Shown piece by piece: positions 1-11,336 of a DNA stretch of 64,000 nucleotides. Below the pieces are notes generated by a model. The model saw nothing but the letters and a program-made list of their open reading frames with translations. It did not search any database and was not told the DNA's origin. Position 1 is the stretch's first letter. Each line of letters begins with the position of its first letter. The stretch is from Platanthera guangdongensis (taxonomy: Eukaryota > Streptophyta > Magnoliopsida > Asparagales > Orchidaceae), in contig CM077159.1 of assembly GCA_039583875.1 (NCBI GenBank), positions 99,127,707-99,191,706 of the forward strand, read 5' to 3'. A program made the position numbers and the translations under genes.

Positions 1-706
1 CAATACGACTTGTGTTTTAATTCTATAGGCAGATGACATGATTTACCATAGACTAATCTAAAGGGAGTGGTCCCTATAGGTGTTTTGAAGGCGGTTTTAT
101 ATGCCCACAAACAATCGTTTAGTTTCTTAGACCATTGTTTTTTATTCTCTTTTATAGATTTTTCTATGATTCTCTTAAGCTCTTTATTTGAAACTTCAAC
201 TTGACCACTAGTTTGTGGATGATAAGGAGTGGCTATCCTATATGTGACCACATATTTTTGTAATACTTTATCTAACTGTATATTACAAAAGTGTGTACCC
301 CTATCGCTAATAAGTGCACGTGGTGTGTCAAATCGTGCGAATAAGGATTTTAAAAATTGAATTACTACTCTATTATCATTAGTAGGAAAAGCTTGCGCTT
401 CTACTCACTTAGATACATAATCTACAGCTACCAAAATATATTTATTCTCATAAGAAATTGGAAATGGTCACATAAAGTCAATTCTCCACACATCAAACAC
501 TTCACATTCAAGAATAAACTTTTGTGCATTTCATGTAATTTAGAGATATTACCTGATTTTTGACAAGAATCACATGAAAGCACATACCTTTGGGCATCGC
601 TGAATAGAAGGGGCCAATAAAAACCAGAATCAAGAACCATTTTAGCTGAGCGATTTTCTCCAAAGTGACCACCTGTATGGCCTTAATGACACTGCTCCAA
701 GATTTT
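1..706 (-). pseudogene. Integrase pseudogene (Athila), truncated by window edge
   Basis: Minus-strand reading gives an HHCC zinc-binding region near 520-720 (CDSCQK is visible). It is followed by a core containing WVEAQAF (about 390-415), the second catalytic aspartate in ISDRGTHF (about 290-315) and the glutamate region [12 protein letters not shown] (about 175-215). The end, [14 protein letters not shown], is close to position 1. Frames change several times, and stop codons interrupt the HHCC and core regions. The enzyme would insert element cDNA into chromosomes, but this copy cannot make it. Confidence 0.8.
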
Positions 707-2258
707 TCAGCCCTCCTCCGCTGATACACACCTACGTATAATGGAATCTGCACATATCCGAAAAAGAAAGGGGTCCTCCCAAAAGTAATATTTCAAGTCA
801 GAGAAAAACTTCTTTTTCTGCTGATATGAAAAATCTTTTGGAAGGATCTTAGCCACAAGATAGTTTGCATAGTCGGCAAACCATAGATAATCGGTAATTA
901 TATCAGTAGATAATGCAAACAGCGATTCCTCCGGAAATGTATCACTAATCTCAGACTCATCTAACATTGTTCGTAGTGGATTTTCTAGACGTGAGAGATG
1001 TTTTGTTGGCGCTAATTTTTCTGCTCCTCGTTTATCCCTAATTTCCAAATCAAATTCTTGCAATAAAAGAACCCAACAGATTAAACGAGCCTTTGCTTCT
1101 GCTTTAGCAAGTAAATATCTTATGGCAGAGTGATTTGTGTATACTATCACCTTAGACAACGTTAAATAGGATCTAAATTTATCGAAGGCAAATACCACTG
1201 CTAGGAGTTCTTTTTCAGTAGTTGTACAGTTCTCTTGTGCGTTATTAAGTGTTTCGTTAGCATAATATATAGGGTGAAAGTGTTTGTTTCGGCATTGTCC
1301 TAAAACAGCTCCTACCGCAAAACTGCTAGCGTCACACATGATCTCGAAAGGTTGAGCAAAATCAGGAGCGATTATAATATGAGAATTAATTAATCTTTCT
1401 TTCAAGAACTCAAAAGCTTGCAGACACTCTTGATCAAAAGTAAAAGGTGTGTCTTTTTCTAAAAGCCTAGTAAGTGGTTTAGATATTTTAGAGAAGACTT
1501 TAATGAACCGGCGATAGAATCTGGCGTAACCTAAAAAACTTCTCACTGCCTTAACGGAGGTTGGTGGTGGTAACTTTTCTATGGTTTCAATCTTTCGCTC
1601 TATCTACTTGAATTTCTTGGCTTGAGATTTTATGATCAAGTACTAACCCTTCTTGCACCATGAAATGACACTTCTCCCAACTAAGCACTAGATTTGTTTC
1701 ATCACACCTCCTCAGAACTTTTTCTAAATTCTTCAAACACAAATCAAAAGAATCACCGAACACAGAGAAATCATCCATAAACACTTCCATAATATCTTCA
1801 ACATACTCATCAAATATAGCTAACATGCACCTTTGGAAAGTGGCGGGTGCATTACATAAACTGAATGGCATACGTCTATAGGCAAAGGTACTAAATGGAC
1901 AAGTGAATGTTGTCTTCTCCTGATCTTCTGGTACTATGGGGATTTGGAAATATCCAGAAAGTCCATCAAAAAAACAATAATAAGAATGGTCTGATAATCG
2001 TTTTAATATTTGATCAATGAAAGGTAGAGGGAAATGGTTTTTCCTAGTGGAATCGTTTAACTTTTGATAATCAATACAGACACGCCAACTTGTTACTGTT
2101 CGCGTTAGAATCAATTCAATCTTAATATTTGCTACTACTGTTAGACCACCCTTCTTAGGAACGACTTGTACATGACTAACCCACGAACTATCTGAAATGG
2201 GGTATATCATTCCAACATCTAACAACTTAACAATCTCAGCCTTCACTATCTCTTTCAT
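707..2258 (-). pseudogene. Reverse transcriptase and RNase H pseudogene (Athila)
   Basis: Two adjacent minus-strand reading frames, 2258-1587 (RT) and 1546-707 (RT end plus RNase H), form the polymerase part of pol. RT shows KLNDSTRKNHFPLPFIDQ, MPFSLCNAPATFQRCM and the catalytic box FMDDFSVFG. RNase H begins at [18 protein letters not shown], with the acidic catalytic residues expected of this family and [20 protein letters not shown] frameshift with a stop separates the two frames near 1547-1586. RT also carries an insertion of about 15 residues (GLTVVANIKIELILTRT) within the conserved region before WRVCIDYQKLN. That piece is unusual and probably degenerate. Confidence 0.85.
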
Positions 2259-2266
2259 ATTTGGAT

Positions 2267-3224
2267 TTAGTCAATGTTGCGGTTGAATAGAAGGCTTATA
2301 GTTTTCTTCCAAAAGGATCTTGTGAGTGCAAAAACTAGGTTGATACCTTTTATATCAGTTATTTGACATGCTATAGCACACTTATACTTCTTTAGCACAG
2401 TTATTAATTTTAGTTTTTCAGTTTCAGAAAAATTAGAAGAAATAATAACTGGGTAAGTAGAATTACATCCTAAAAATGCATACTCAAGATGGTCCGGTAA
2501 TTTCTTAAGTTCCACTATCGGTGGATCCTTAGTATTATTCTAAAGAACTTCAAGATCTCCTTGTGTAATCAAACTATACTCAATCTTCCTATTCACCGAA
2601 ACAGAGCTATCTAGATAATATAAATGTTCAACAATGTCTTGATTTTTGTCTTCTTCTAGATAACTGTTAGTGATGCAAATCTCTAAAGAATCTCTATAAT
2701 ATATTTTAGAAATCATAGAAGTCATAATATTATCAACACCATGGCAAAAGTAGCAACGATCATCATTATCCAAAGTTTGTTTTACTGTATTGCCAATTTG
2801 AAAAGTGACTTCATCTTCCCATACTCGCAAAACTAATTTACCATCAAAAACATCAATAAGAGCTCTAGATATGGCTAAAAATGGACGACCTAATATGAGT
2901 GACACTTCTACATTTTCGTCCATATCTAGAATAACAAAATCTGCGGGAAATATAAACTTATCTACCTTAACCAATACATCATCTACTATTCCTCTAAGAT
3001 ACTTAACCGAACAATCTCCTAATTGAATACTCATTCTAGTAGTGCTAAGTTATCCTACACCTAGTTTCGAATATAGTTTATAAGGCATTAAGTTTATACT
3101 AGCTCCTAAATCCGTTAAAGCTTTATTCACTTGTAAATCACCGATTAAACATGCAATTGAAAATGAACCGGGATCACTAAGTTTTTGTGGTAATTTGTTT
3201 TGTAAAATAGCGGAACATTCTTCA
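2267..3224 (-). pseudogene. Aspartic protease and protease-RT linker pseudogene (Athila)
   Basis: The protease active site reads ALTDLGASINLMPYK on the minus strand around 3080-3125, just upstream of the frame 3034-2540, so the catalytic loop and the rest of the domain are in different frames. The later flap and helix region includes PADFVILDMDENVEVSLILGRPFL. The frame 2515-2267 (starting ELKKLPDHLEYAFLG) is the linker that normally leads into RT. The DLG variant instead of DTG/DSG is usual in Athila. The copy is inactive. Confidence 0.8.
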
Positions 3225-4823
3225 TTAAGTGTTACTAAAGATTACTATTTTCTTTTTATTTGCGATCAAGTTCTTTAGGAATTTAGCATACTTCGTCATT
3301 TGAATAACTTCAGAAAAAGGTAGATTAACATGTAATTGTTTAAACATAATTAAGAACTTACCATATTGCGCATCCATGCGCTCCTTGTTCAGCTTCGCTG
3401 GATACGGTATTGCTGGTTGATACTCTTTTGATTTTGAATTCATCTCGTTTTGCCCTTCGCCACTAGACTCCTCTTGGGGTGCTTCCTTTGTAAGTTTTTG
3501 GTCTTGTAATTCATTTCCACTCCTCAATTGGATTGCTTTTGCATGCTCCTTCGGGTTTGTTTTGGTATTACCCGGAAGTGTTCCCTGTTGCATTTCAGAT
3601 AACATACTTGCGAGCTGACCAATCTGGTTCTCCAAATTCCGAATAGAGCTCTCTTGATTCTGGAAAGCTACGTCAGTAGTTTGCATGAACTTGGTGAGTA
3701 CATCTTCTAATGATGGCTTCATTTGCTCTGGTTGTTGTAGCTGCTCAAACGCAGGTTGTTTACCTTGATTTTCTTGTCCTCCCCAAGAGAAATTGGGGTG
3801 GTTCCTCCATCTAGAATTTTATGTAGAACTATATGGCTTGTTTGCTTGGTTGAAAGGAGGTCTGGTATTATTGGTCATATAGTCAACATGTTCTTGCACT
3901 TGAGGTTGACAACCAGAAATTCCACCAAATGAGGGGTCCCATTGTTGAGGTACCATGGAGGGTGATGCTAAAGATTGGTTATCCATCTTCTGGTGAAGCT
4001 TCTCCACTTGAATAGCTAAGGCAGTGACATCCACTTCATAAATTTTTGCAGGCTTATTAGGCTTTTGTCTCACGATAGTCCATTGATAGTTATTCATTGA
4101 CATGTCTTCTATCAACTGTTGAGCCGTTTCAGGTGTCTTATTGTTCAAAGTGCCTCCACTAGCTGCATCGATCATCTGTTTAGTGGCTGGGTTGAGACCA
4201 TTGTAGAAGGTCTGAATCTGAAGCCAGGAAGGTAATGCATGATGGGGACATTTCCTTAATAGATCCTTAAATCATTCTCATGTGTCATACAACGATTCAG
4301 ATTCTGGTTGAGCATACGTAGAAATGTCATTCCTTAGCTTTGCAGTTTTCGTCGGTGGAAAATACTTCATTAAGAACTTCTCAAGCATCAAATCTCATGT
4401 AGTAATCGACCCTCTTGTTAATGAGTTTAACCACTGCTTCGGCTGGTGCCTTAGCGAGAACAAAACCAACCTCAATCGAATGACATCATTGGTAACGTCA
4501 TTGATCTTGAATGTATCACATATCTCCAAGAATCCGGCTAAATGTGTGTTGGGATTTTCATCTTGCAGGCCATCATATTGGACATACTGCTGAACCATCT
4601 GAATAATACCCGGCTTCAAATCGAGATTGTTGGCGACAATTGGTGGTCTAACGATGCTTGACCCAGTACCCTGGAGATTAGGTCTAGCAAAGTCAGACAT
4701 GGTTTGCTCATTCTCATTTGCCATGATATCTGGATTATCTGGATTATCTGGATGATGATCTTCTAAGTTTATTATTTCCTCTTCTGAAAAACTGTTTGAA
4801 TTATCTGTGTTATTAGTTCCCAA
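3225..4823 (-). pseudogene. gag pseudogene (Athila)
   Basis: Gag is spread over three minus-strand frames: 4823-4395, 4175-3819 and 3722-3225. The first holds the conserved stretch FLEICDTFKINDVTNDVIRL and LNSLTRGSITT, characteristic of Athila gag. The middle frame contains MIDAASGGTLNNKTPETAQQ. The last contains a coiled-coil-like ENQIGQLASMLSEMQQGTLPG and the Athila-typical AIQLRSGNE. Intact gag forms the virus-like particle and packages element RNA. Stops and frameshifts near 4390-4180 and 3820-3725 destroy this copy. The start at 4823 (MGTNNTDNS) is a guess, because the leader reads open further upstream. Confidence 0.85.
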
Positions 4824-5032
4824 GTCCCTTTGGCCGGTGTTGTGAATAATCCATTTCTGGTCAGGATGAAATGGTATTAACCCAGAATTTCTCCCCCCTG
4901 GTCATAAACTAACAGACTACAAAACAGAGATTAAGTGATATAATTACACAGTAATTTAATTTAAAATTATATGTTAGTAATCAAAAATTGGTAGATTAAT
5001 AGAGTTTAAGCTTTCAAAATATTGAAAATGAG
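4824..5032 (-). other. Athila 5' leader between gag and primer site
   Basis: This short AT-rich stretch lies between the gag start and the primer binding site. No coding content is recognised. It corresponds to the untranslated leader of the genomic RNA. Confidence 0.6.
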
Positions 5033-5050
5033 TCACCGGCAACGGCGTCA
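5033..5050 (-). promoter_or_regulatory. Primer binding site, tRNA-Asp type
   Basis: The plus strand TCACCGGCAACGGCGTCA matches the 3' end of plant tRNA-Asp (TCCCCGGCAACGGCGCCA) at 16 of 18 positions. It lies six bases inside the LTR end. Priming of minus-strand cDNA by tRNA-Asp is usual in Athila. Confidence 0.85.
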
Positions 5051-5056
5051 AAAACA

Positions 5057-6635
5057 TGATGCGATTATTTTTACTCTATGTATAAACTATGTAGATAGGC
5101 ATAAGCTAAATATATTTTTAATCTCAGGCAAGTGCACCTATCAATTATAGTATAGGAAAAATCTACATCTCGTGTCGTATTCCACGGGATCTTCTCAAGT
5201 ACTCGTACTCACTCTCACTCTTTTATCGTACATATAATTAACATTGATTGTTACCCTAACTTAACCTTACTAGGACTACTTGGATAAAGAGAGATTGAAA
5301 GATTAAGGATAGTAAAAAGCAGATAATCTAAGAGTAATCACACGAGAATAATCACTCATTAATTCAATTCTATGTAATCACGTAATAATAAGATTATCGA
5401 ATTCGTTGTATTGTAAGGGTTAAACCTCTATCGAATTCTCTCTCGAGCAATCCAATACCTAAACCTAAGTTGAGTAAATTTTCTCTCGAACAATTCACAA
5501 CACTCAAGTTTGCACTAACATAAAGTAACCATATCTAATACATGAATTTATGAAATCCTATCTCTAAGATAACATGAATCCAATTATCTGTATTACCATG
5601 ATCCAAACAACATATCTCTCGATCATGCGATTTGAAATACAAAGAGAAAGAACACCAGAATATGAACGTATAAACATCATCACAAACATCTAATTTCTCA
5701 ATCTAGAAGTTTGGGATTAAAATAAAACAAGTTCTAACTTCAAATCTAATATCAATCTCTTTGTTTGTAAGCATCCATACAAATAAAATACCATGAATTC
5801 AAAGTAAAAACAACATACATGATTACTGAATTGATTCATAAAAACAAGTCTCATGCAAAATTTAAAATTAAGTTTAGATCCACTAAGAGGAGGGGGAAAT
5901 CAAAAGAGATACATAAGAAAAATAAAATCATACGGATTATCTCCTTTGATCTCCCCTCCGCTGAATGCTCCACTTTCGTCCTTCAGGAATTCTCCAAGTT
6001 CTGCAGTCCAAAAAGTCTTCTATTTTTTCGTACAGGTTTTTATAGTCTTCTTGCAAACAGGGTCGAACACGGGTTCCAACACGGTCATGTCACAGGCCGT
6101 GTGGGCGGTTCAAAGGCAGTTTAACACAAAAAGATGTGTCTGGTCGTGGGTCGTGTCATTTGACACGGCTGAGGACACGGCCGTGTTGTTTTTCGTGGCT
6201 CCACACACGGCTTGGTTTGGCAGCAGGCCGGATAAGGACACGGGTAGTGACACGGTCGTGTTCCTACCCGTGTGGTGCTCTGACTTCTCTTCCAATCCTT
6301 GTGATCTTTCCCGATAAGGACACGAGTAGTGACATGGGCGTGTTTCTACCCGTGTGTGCCCAATTACAGTCCTGTCCTCAGTCATGTTGGATCCGTGAAC
6401 ACCTCTGTTTGCTCCAAGACTTTTAGTTCCAAGGACTTGCAATACTTGCATTAAGAAGATGAATGAATAAATAAATAGCTTAATACAGGAAATAAAGGAA
6501 ACTTCATACTATGCTCTTTTATTCATGATAATTCAAATTTTAACTATTTTCGCACAATTATAACGATTGGAGGTATACAATAGTGGACATGATTACAAAT
6601 ATGATAGTAAAAAGGACATCTAATTGTACTCATCA
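5057..6635 (-). repeat. 5' LTR of the Athila element
   Basis: The LTR begins TGATGCGATT on the plus strand next to the primer site and ends CATCA at 6635, beside unrelated copia sequence. Length is 1,579 bp. The stretch near 5105-5200 (GGCAAGTGCACCTATC, then a TATAGTATAGG segment) is shared in diverged form with the LTRs at 24122 and 28988. Between about 6060 and 6360 there are many copies of ACACGG/CCGTGT in both orientations. No long reading frame here is believable. Confidence 0.85.
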
Positions 6636-6640
6636 ATATC

Positions 6641-7402
6641 AATCACAAGTTCTGCACTTATGCCTCTAACTCTGATCTTCTCCATCCAAACCTAGAGTAT
6701 TATCGTCATCTTGCGGGAAACCTGATATATCTCATTGTTACAAGACCTGATATATCATTTGTTGTTGGAGTTGTCAGTCGATTCATGCGTGAGCCACGAA
6801 TCTCTCATCTACAGGCAATTGAGTGTGTGCTTCGATACTTCAAGACTGCTCTCGGACAAGAACTTGTATACAAGCCCTTTTCGTCTCCCTTATCTTTAAT
6901 TGCATATTCTGTCATTGATTATGTTGAATCATTGGATGATCGTCGTTTCACAAGTGTATACTGCACTTATTTTGGAGGACATCTCATTACTTGGCGCAGC
7001 AAGAAACGGTTTGTAGTTGTTCGCCCATCTAATAAAGCAGAGTATCGTTCAATAGCAGCTGTTGTATCAGAGCTTACATGGCTTGAAGGTCTCCTAGGTG
7101 ATTTAGGAGTCAAGCTTTCCCCACTGGCCACTCTATTTTGTGACAGTCAAGATGTTATACACATTCCCAAAAATCATATTTTTCATGAACGGACAAAACA
7201 CATTGAAGTTGATTGTCATTTCATTCAGGAGAAGGTTCAGTTGAAGAAGATAGGATTACAACATGTTCTAGCTGCTGAGCAAATTGCTGATATTCTTACC
7301 AATGTCTTACCTTGCCCACCATACTAACAGGTTTTGTCCAAGCTAGGTGCTTACGATTTGTATGCTCCAGCTTGCAGGAGAATGTGGAAGAAAGACATGT
7401 AA
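6641..7402 (+). pseudogene. Ty1/copia RT end and RNase H, truncated relic
   Basis: An open frame running from the Athila boundary shows LIYLIVTRPDISFVVGVVSR, the RT-RNase H connection of copia elements. RNase H features follow: ISHLQAIECVLRYFK, the AEYRS box, LFCDSQDVIHI, HERTKHIEVDCHF and QIADILT. An in-frame TAA at 7325-7327 interrupts the normal tail, which continues in the same frame (KLGAYDLYAPA) to a stop at 7400-7402. The 5' end is lost at the Athila insertion, so the rest should lie beyond the left window edge. Confidence 0.85.
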
Positions 7403-7468
7403 AAAAGGTCGGTTATTGTGAACCAAATAGGAGTCCATTTGTAATCAAGTTTTAGTCTCACATCTTAG

Positions 7469-7588
7469 ATTGGGAGTGTTTTTCTTCCTTCTCTTCCTAT
7501 ATAAATGTACAAATACATGTATGGAAACATCTCGGAGAAATTAATAAAATTTTAAATTTATTTCTCAATATTTTTGTGTATCTCTACA
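7469..7588 (+). repeat. PPT and probable 3' LTR of the copia relic
   Basis: A purine run ATTGGGAG (7469-7476) follows the RNase H tail and is followed by TGTTTTTCTTCC at 7477. A TATATAAATG stretch lies near 7500. The repeat may end at CTCTACA (7588), which would make a 112-bp LTR, but no partner is in the window, so the right end is uncertain. Confidence 0.5.
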
Positions 7589-7607
7589 ATACTAAAAATG
7601 AAAATTC

Positions 7608-7767
7608 AGTTGAGAGAATAAAACTGAACAAAATTAATTATTGAGCTCCCTTTACTCATAGAAATAGAGTAAGGGAAAAACCAAACAAAGCCCAAAATAC
7701 CCTTATGTGGGTAAAATACAAAAATATATAAAAGAGGACTAGATTTCAACTGGACTTGATTTCAACT
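7608..7767 (-). repeat. 3' LTR of the 7608-18371 copia element
   Basis: It pairs with 18212-18371. A shared core is GCCCAAAATACCCTTATGTG. The purine-rich tract on the minus strand (plus 7768-7778, CTCCCCCTCAA) directly adjoins it. The pol stop codon (TGA, plus 7775-7777) overlaps that tract. Confidence 0.9.
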
Positions 7768-7819
7768 CTCCCCCTCAAGTCGAATAGTAAATATCTGTCA
7801 TTCCGAGTCTATGGATATC
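7768..7819 (-). pseudogene. Last codons of copia RNase H plus PPT, cut off by the Reina-like insertion
   Basis: Minus-strand reading gives LGMTDIYYST then a stop, the usual C-terminal tail of copia pol. Its upstream part resumes at 13384 on the other side of the nested element. The ATATC at 7815-7819 is the target duplication. Confidence 0.8.
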
Positions 7820-8133
7820 TGTTACGCCGCCACTACGCTTTTTGGGACAACAGTATGTTCGTAGGCGCAAGGAGTCGATAAGCGGCAACGGGGCTGAACC
7901 ATCTAGTTCAGCCCCCTCTCAGTGAACCTGTCGGTCGGGGCTGAACCAACGGACTCAGCCCCTTTTGGAGGGGCCGGCCGGCCCCTCCTTGGCCCGGGAA
8001 TTTATACCCAGGCTGCTCTCATGTGGGGGATTATGCAAGATCATTCAAGGTATTTCTCTTTCCTCTCCACCTAAAACTCAGTTCTCTAGTTTCCTCCTTA
8101 AATCTCTCTCCCTCCCCATTCTTCTTCCTAACA
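7820..8133 (+). repeat. 5' LTR of the Reina-like element
   Basis: Begins TGTTACGCCGCC and ends CCTAACA. It contains three inverted repeats (7890-7914, 7937-7962, about 7968-7986 with GGCCGGCC), followed by a TATA-like ATTTATACCC near 7999. The arrangement is the same in the 3' LTR. Confidence 0.92.
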
Positions 8134-8135
8134 TT

Positions 8136-8148
8136 TGGTATTAGAGGC
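8136..8148 (+). promoter_or_regulatory. Primer binding site, initiator tRNA-Met type
   Basis: TGGTATTAGAGGC differs slightly from the canonical TGGTATCAGAGC complement of initiator tRNA-Met and sits two bases after the 5' LTR. Confidence 0.8.
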
Positions 8149-8161
8149 ATTTTTCTCCACC

Positions 8162-9962
8162 ATGGTGACGACGCGAACGCAAGAAGAAATCGGTCGCATG
8201 GAAACCCTAGAAGAAAATCTGATGGGGTTGACGAATTCGGTGGCCGCCATCGAGGAAAACATGAAAACATCAACGTAAAGGTTAGAAGAGCGGATCGACA
8301 CCCGAATGGAAGAGATCATGACGTTGTTGACGCAAAATCTGAAGGGTAAGACCGTGACGGAAGAGGATCCGGGCAGATCTACCGCCGCACGAGTCGATTC
8401 GCACCGGATCGGCGCAAACGGACGCCCGATCGGGACAGTCAGAGGCGCGGAGTTCGTTGTGGGATCGGGATCGACCCAGAGCAGCGGGTTCGGCACGGGG
8501 GGCTCCAGCGCAGGCGGGACGGTCTCTGGCGGGTTTGGCGCAGGCGGCGTGGGCTCCGGCGGGGTCGGTGCAGGCGGGATCGGGGCCGAGCGGGTTCGGC
8601 ATAGGCGGGGGTGGCTCCGGCGGGGGTGGTGCAGCAGGCTGGTGCCCCGGCGGATTCGGTACAGCCGGTTTCGGCACCGGTGGGAGCGGCTCGGGTGGTT
8701 TTGGCCCTAGGGGCGGCAGTTGGTCGTTTCCCCAATATGACGCGGGGGAGGGCCTGCTGCCCCCTCCGGCAAGAGGCGGCATGCAGTGGGTTGGAGCTCC
8801 AGCGGCGGGACCGTTTCGTCAAGGGGTCCCCGGCATGCCTTTTGAACCCGGGGAACCAAGAAGACCGGCGGAGTATGGACAGGAGGCAGGGTGGCGTGGA
8901 CAAGCTGGACACCAGCCGTACATGCCGCCAAAATTGACGCGGATAAATTTTCCCAAGTTCAATCGCGGAGATGCCCTGGAGTGGTTGTAGAAGGTGGAAC
9001 TGTTTTTCAGCTACCAGGAGATTCTCGAGGGGCAATGGGTGCAGTTGGCCTCTTTTCATTTGGAGGATGATGCTTTCCAATGGGTGCAGTGGTTCCTGAG
9101 AGGCAAGGACTACGTACCCTGGACCGACTTCGTGGATGGATTCACCGCTCGTTTTGGACCTCTCGAGTACGAAGACTTTGAGGCGCTCTTACAGAAGCTG
9201 CACCAGAAGGGTACAGTGATGGAGTACCGAACCGAGTACGAAAAGCTGGCTAACCGAGTGCAGTGGGAGGAGAAAACACTACTCAGTTGTTTTGTATCCG
9301 GACTCAAGTATTATTTGTGGGATGAGATCCAGTCGTACATGTCCCGCAGCTTGAACCATGCGATCAGTTTAGCTCGGAAACAGAAGGAACGCTACAACCG
9401 GCAACGCTACCACAGCTCAACCCGTTCTACTACCACTACGCCAATGGCGAAGAGGGACTCTCAGGGACCGGGCAAGCCGGTTGTCACTCGGCTGACTTGG
9501 TCGGAACTTCAGACGCGGAAGGAAAAGGAATTGTGCTATAATTGTGATGAGAAATTCGCTCTCGGGCACAAATGTCAAAAGATACAGGTCTTTATGCTAC
9601 GGGAGGACACGGAGGACGAGGGTACACTCGTATCAGAGTGGGAAGGGGACTTGGATCTGACTGAGTTCGGCGTATCACTTCAGGCGATGGAGGGATGCAA
9701 TGCACCACTCATTATAAGGATGGTCGGGAGAGTCCGCCAGGAGAAGGTGACTATCCTGGTAGACAGCGGTAGTACGCACAACTTCATCCACCTGGAAGTG
9801 GAGCAGAGGGTGGGACACGAGGTTGACCAAGCTGCTGCTTTTCACGTTATGGTGGCCGATGAGAGCAAACTCCAGTGTGAGGGGATCATGAAAGGCGTGG
9901 AACTAAAGATACAGGGGTACTCAGGACGCACAAACGTCTATCTCCTGCCCACCAGAAGGTAG
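8162..9962 (+). pseudogene. gag and protease pseudogene (Reina-like)
   Basis: The likely start is ATG 8162, with a stop TAA at 8276-8278, a frameshift within the glycine-rich stretch and a TAG at 8988-8990. Reading through these gives a gag whose conserved part (FHLEDDAFQWVQWFLRGK, FGPLEYEDFEALLQKLHQKG) lies at 9050-9240. It is followed by a CCHC knuckle CYNCDEKFALGHKC (about 9535-9576) and an aspartic protease with ILVDSGSTHNFIH (about 9757-9795). The region 8440-8760 is GC-rich and encodes glycine-rich repeats, unusual for this family. Intact gag would form particles and protease would process the polyprotein. Confidence 0.88.
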
Positions 9963-11336
9963 GATATGGTTCTTGGGGTGCAGTGGCTACAACAACTACG
10001 GAGGGTGACCTTTGATTGGGAATAGATGACAATGTAGTTCCTCCAGCAGGAGAGGCAATACTGCCTTGGTGGCCTCAAATCTTCCCCGTTGAAGGAGATA
10101 TCCCTCCGCAGTCTTGAGCGATTGGGGGAGCAGGGCAGCATGATGGCGATGATCATGGCGATTACGGAGACCCCCGGGGCGTCTCCGGCAGTTCCCAAGC
10201 AGATGCAGGCGCTGCTCGCTCAGTATGCTGATGTATTCCAAACACCCAAGACACTCCCACCATCGCGGTTCCGCGATCACCGGATTCAGTTGAAGACCGG
10301 TACGGAGTCCATCAATATTCGTCTGTATCGGTACCCGTATAGCCAAAAGGCCGAGATCGAGCGCATCGTTCTGGAAATGATCACAGCAGGACTCATTCGC
10401 CCTAGTACCAGTGCGTTCTTGTCCCCCATAATCTTAGTTAATAAGAAGGACGGATTGTGGCGCTTCTGCGTGGACTACCGCGGCCTAAATAGTTCCACCG
10501 TAAAATACAAGTTTCTGATACCGCTGACTGAAGAACTACTAGATGAACTACACGGTGCTTCCCGTTTCACCAAACTCGACCTCGGGTCGGGTTACCACCA
10601 AATTCGAATGCATCAAGAGGATGTACACAAGACCGCTTTCCGCACACATGCAGGCGCAAGGAGTCGACATTTAGACCATGTGGATATCATCTTGACTGCC
10701 ACAAAATAGAGTGACCACATTCCAGGTCGTCATGAACGAGATATTCCGCCCCCTTCTCCGTCAGTTAGTGTTGATATTCTTTGATGATATTCTGATCTAT
10801 AGTGCCGGCTGGGAGGAACATTTACACCATGTGGAGCAGGTCTTCGCCATTCTTCGCCAACACCAACTATACGATAAGCAGTCCAAATGCTCTTTCGGGC
10901 AGGAGGAGGTCGAGTACTTGGGTCATTTGGTGTCAGCCGACGGCGTCAGGGCGGACCCTCAAAAGATCGCAAGCATGTTATCCTGGAAGCTCCCTCAGAC
11001 TATACGAGCATTGAGGGGTTTCTTGGGCCTCACAGGCTACTGTCGCCACTTTGTGAAAGACTACGGCAAGATTGCCCGACCTTTCACCCAGTTGTTACAG
11101 AAAGATACCTTTGTTTGGCAGGACGAGACAGAGGCAGCGTTCCAGCCACTTAAGGGGGCCATGACATCGACACCAGTCCAGGCGCTCCCAGATTTCACCA
11201 AGGAGTTTGTGTTGGAAACTGACGCCTCCGGGGTGGACATTGGTGCGGTGTTGATGCAGGAGGGCCGACCACTAGCCTTCTACAGCAAGGCACTGGCCCC
11301 TCGCACGTTGGGATTGTCCACCCTCGCACGCTGGGA
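9963..11336 (+). pseudogene. Reverse transcriptase pseudogene (Reina-like)
   Basis: Stop TAG at 9960-9962 separates this from the protease frame. RT motifs include YRYPYSQKAEIERIV, SPIILVNKKDGLWRFCVDYR, LDLGSGYHQIRMHQEDVHKT (10575-10635) and the active site FFDDILIYS (about 10775-10800). The stretch 10650-10710, which should encode the [10 protein letters not shown] block, is unrecognisable and ends with a TAG at 10707-10709. The frame then continues in another phase to ALPDFTKEFVLETDASGVD, the start of RNase H. Confidence 0.88.

Larger units (their letters stand above)
1..6635 (-). mobile_element. Athila-type Ty3/gypsy LTR retrotransposon, 5' portion (continues beyond window start)
   Basis: Read on the minus strand, the order is 5' LTR (6635 to 5057), a primer site matching the tRNA-Asp 3' end, gag, protease, RT, RNase H and integrase. 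Integrase runs off the window edge, so the 3' LTR and one target duplication are not visible. The gag sequence, the protease motif DLGASIN and the tRNA-Asp primer site are all typical of the Athila lineage. Every domain is split by stops or frameshifts, so this copy is not autonomous. Its outer LTR end (CATCA at 6631-6635) abuts copia-derived sequence, so it apparently inserted into an older copia element. Confidence 0.9.

Noticed and set aside
8282..9080. Pro/Ala-rich minus-strand proteins over Reina-like gag
   Set aside because: They are antisense shadows of the glycine-rich segment.
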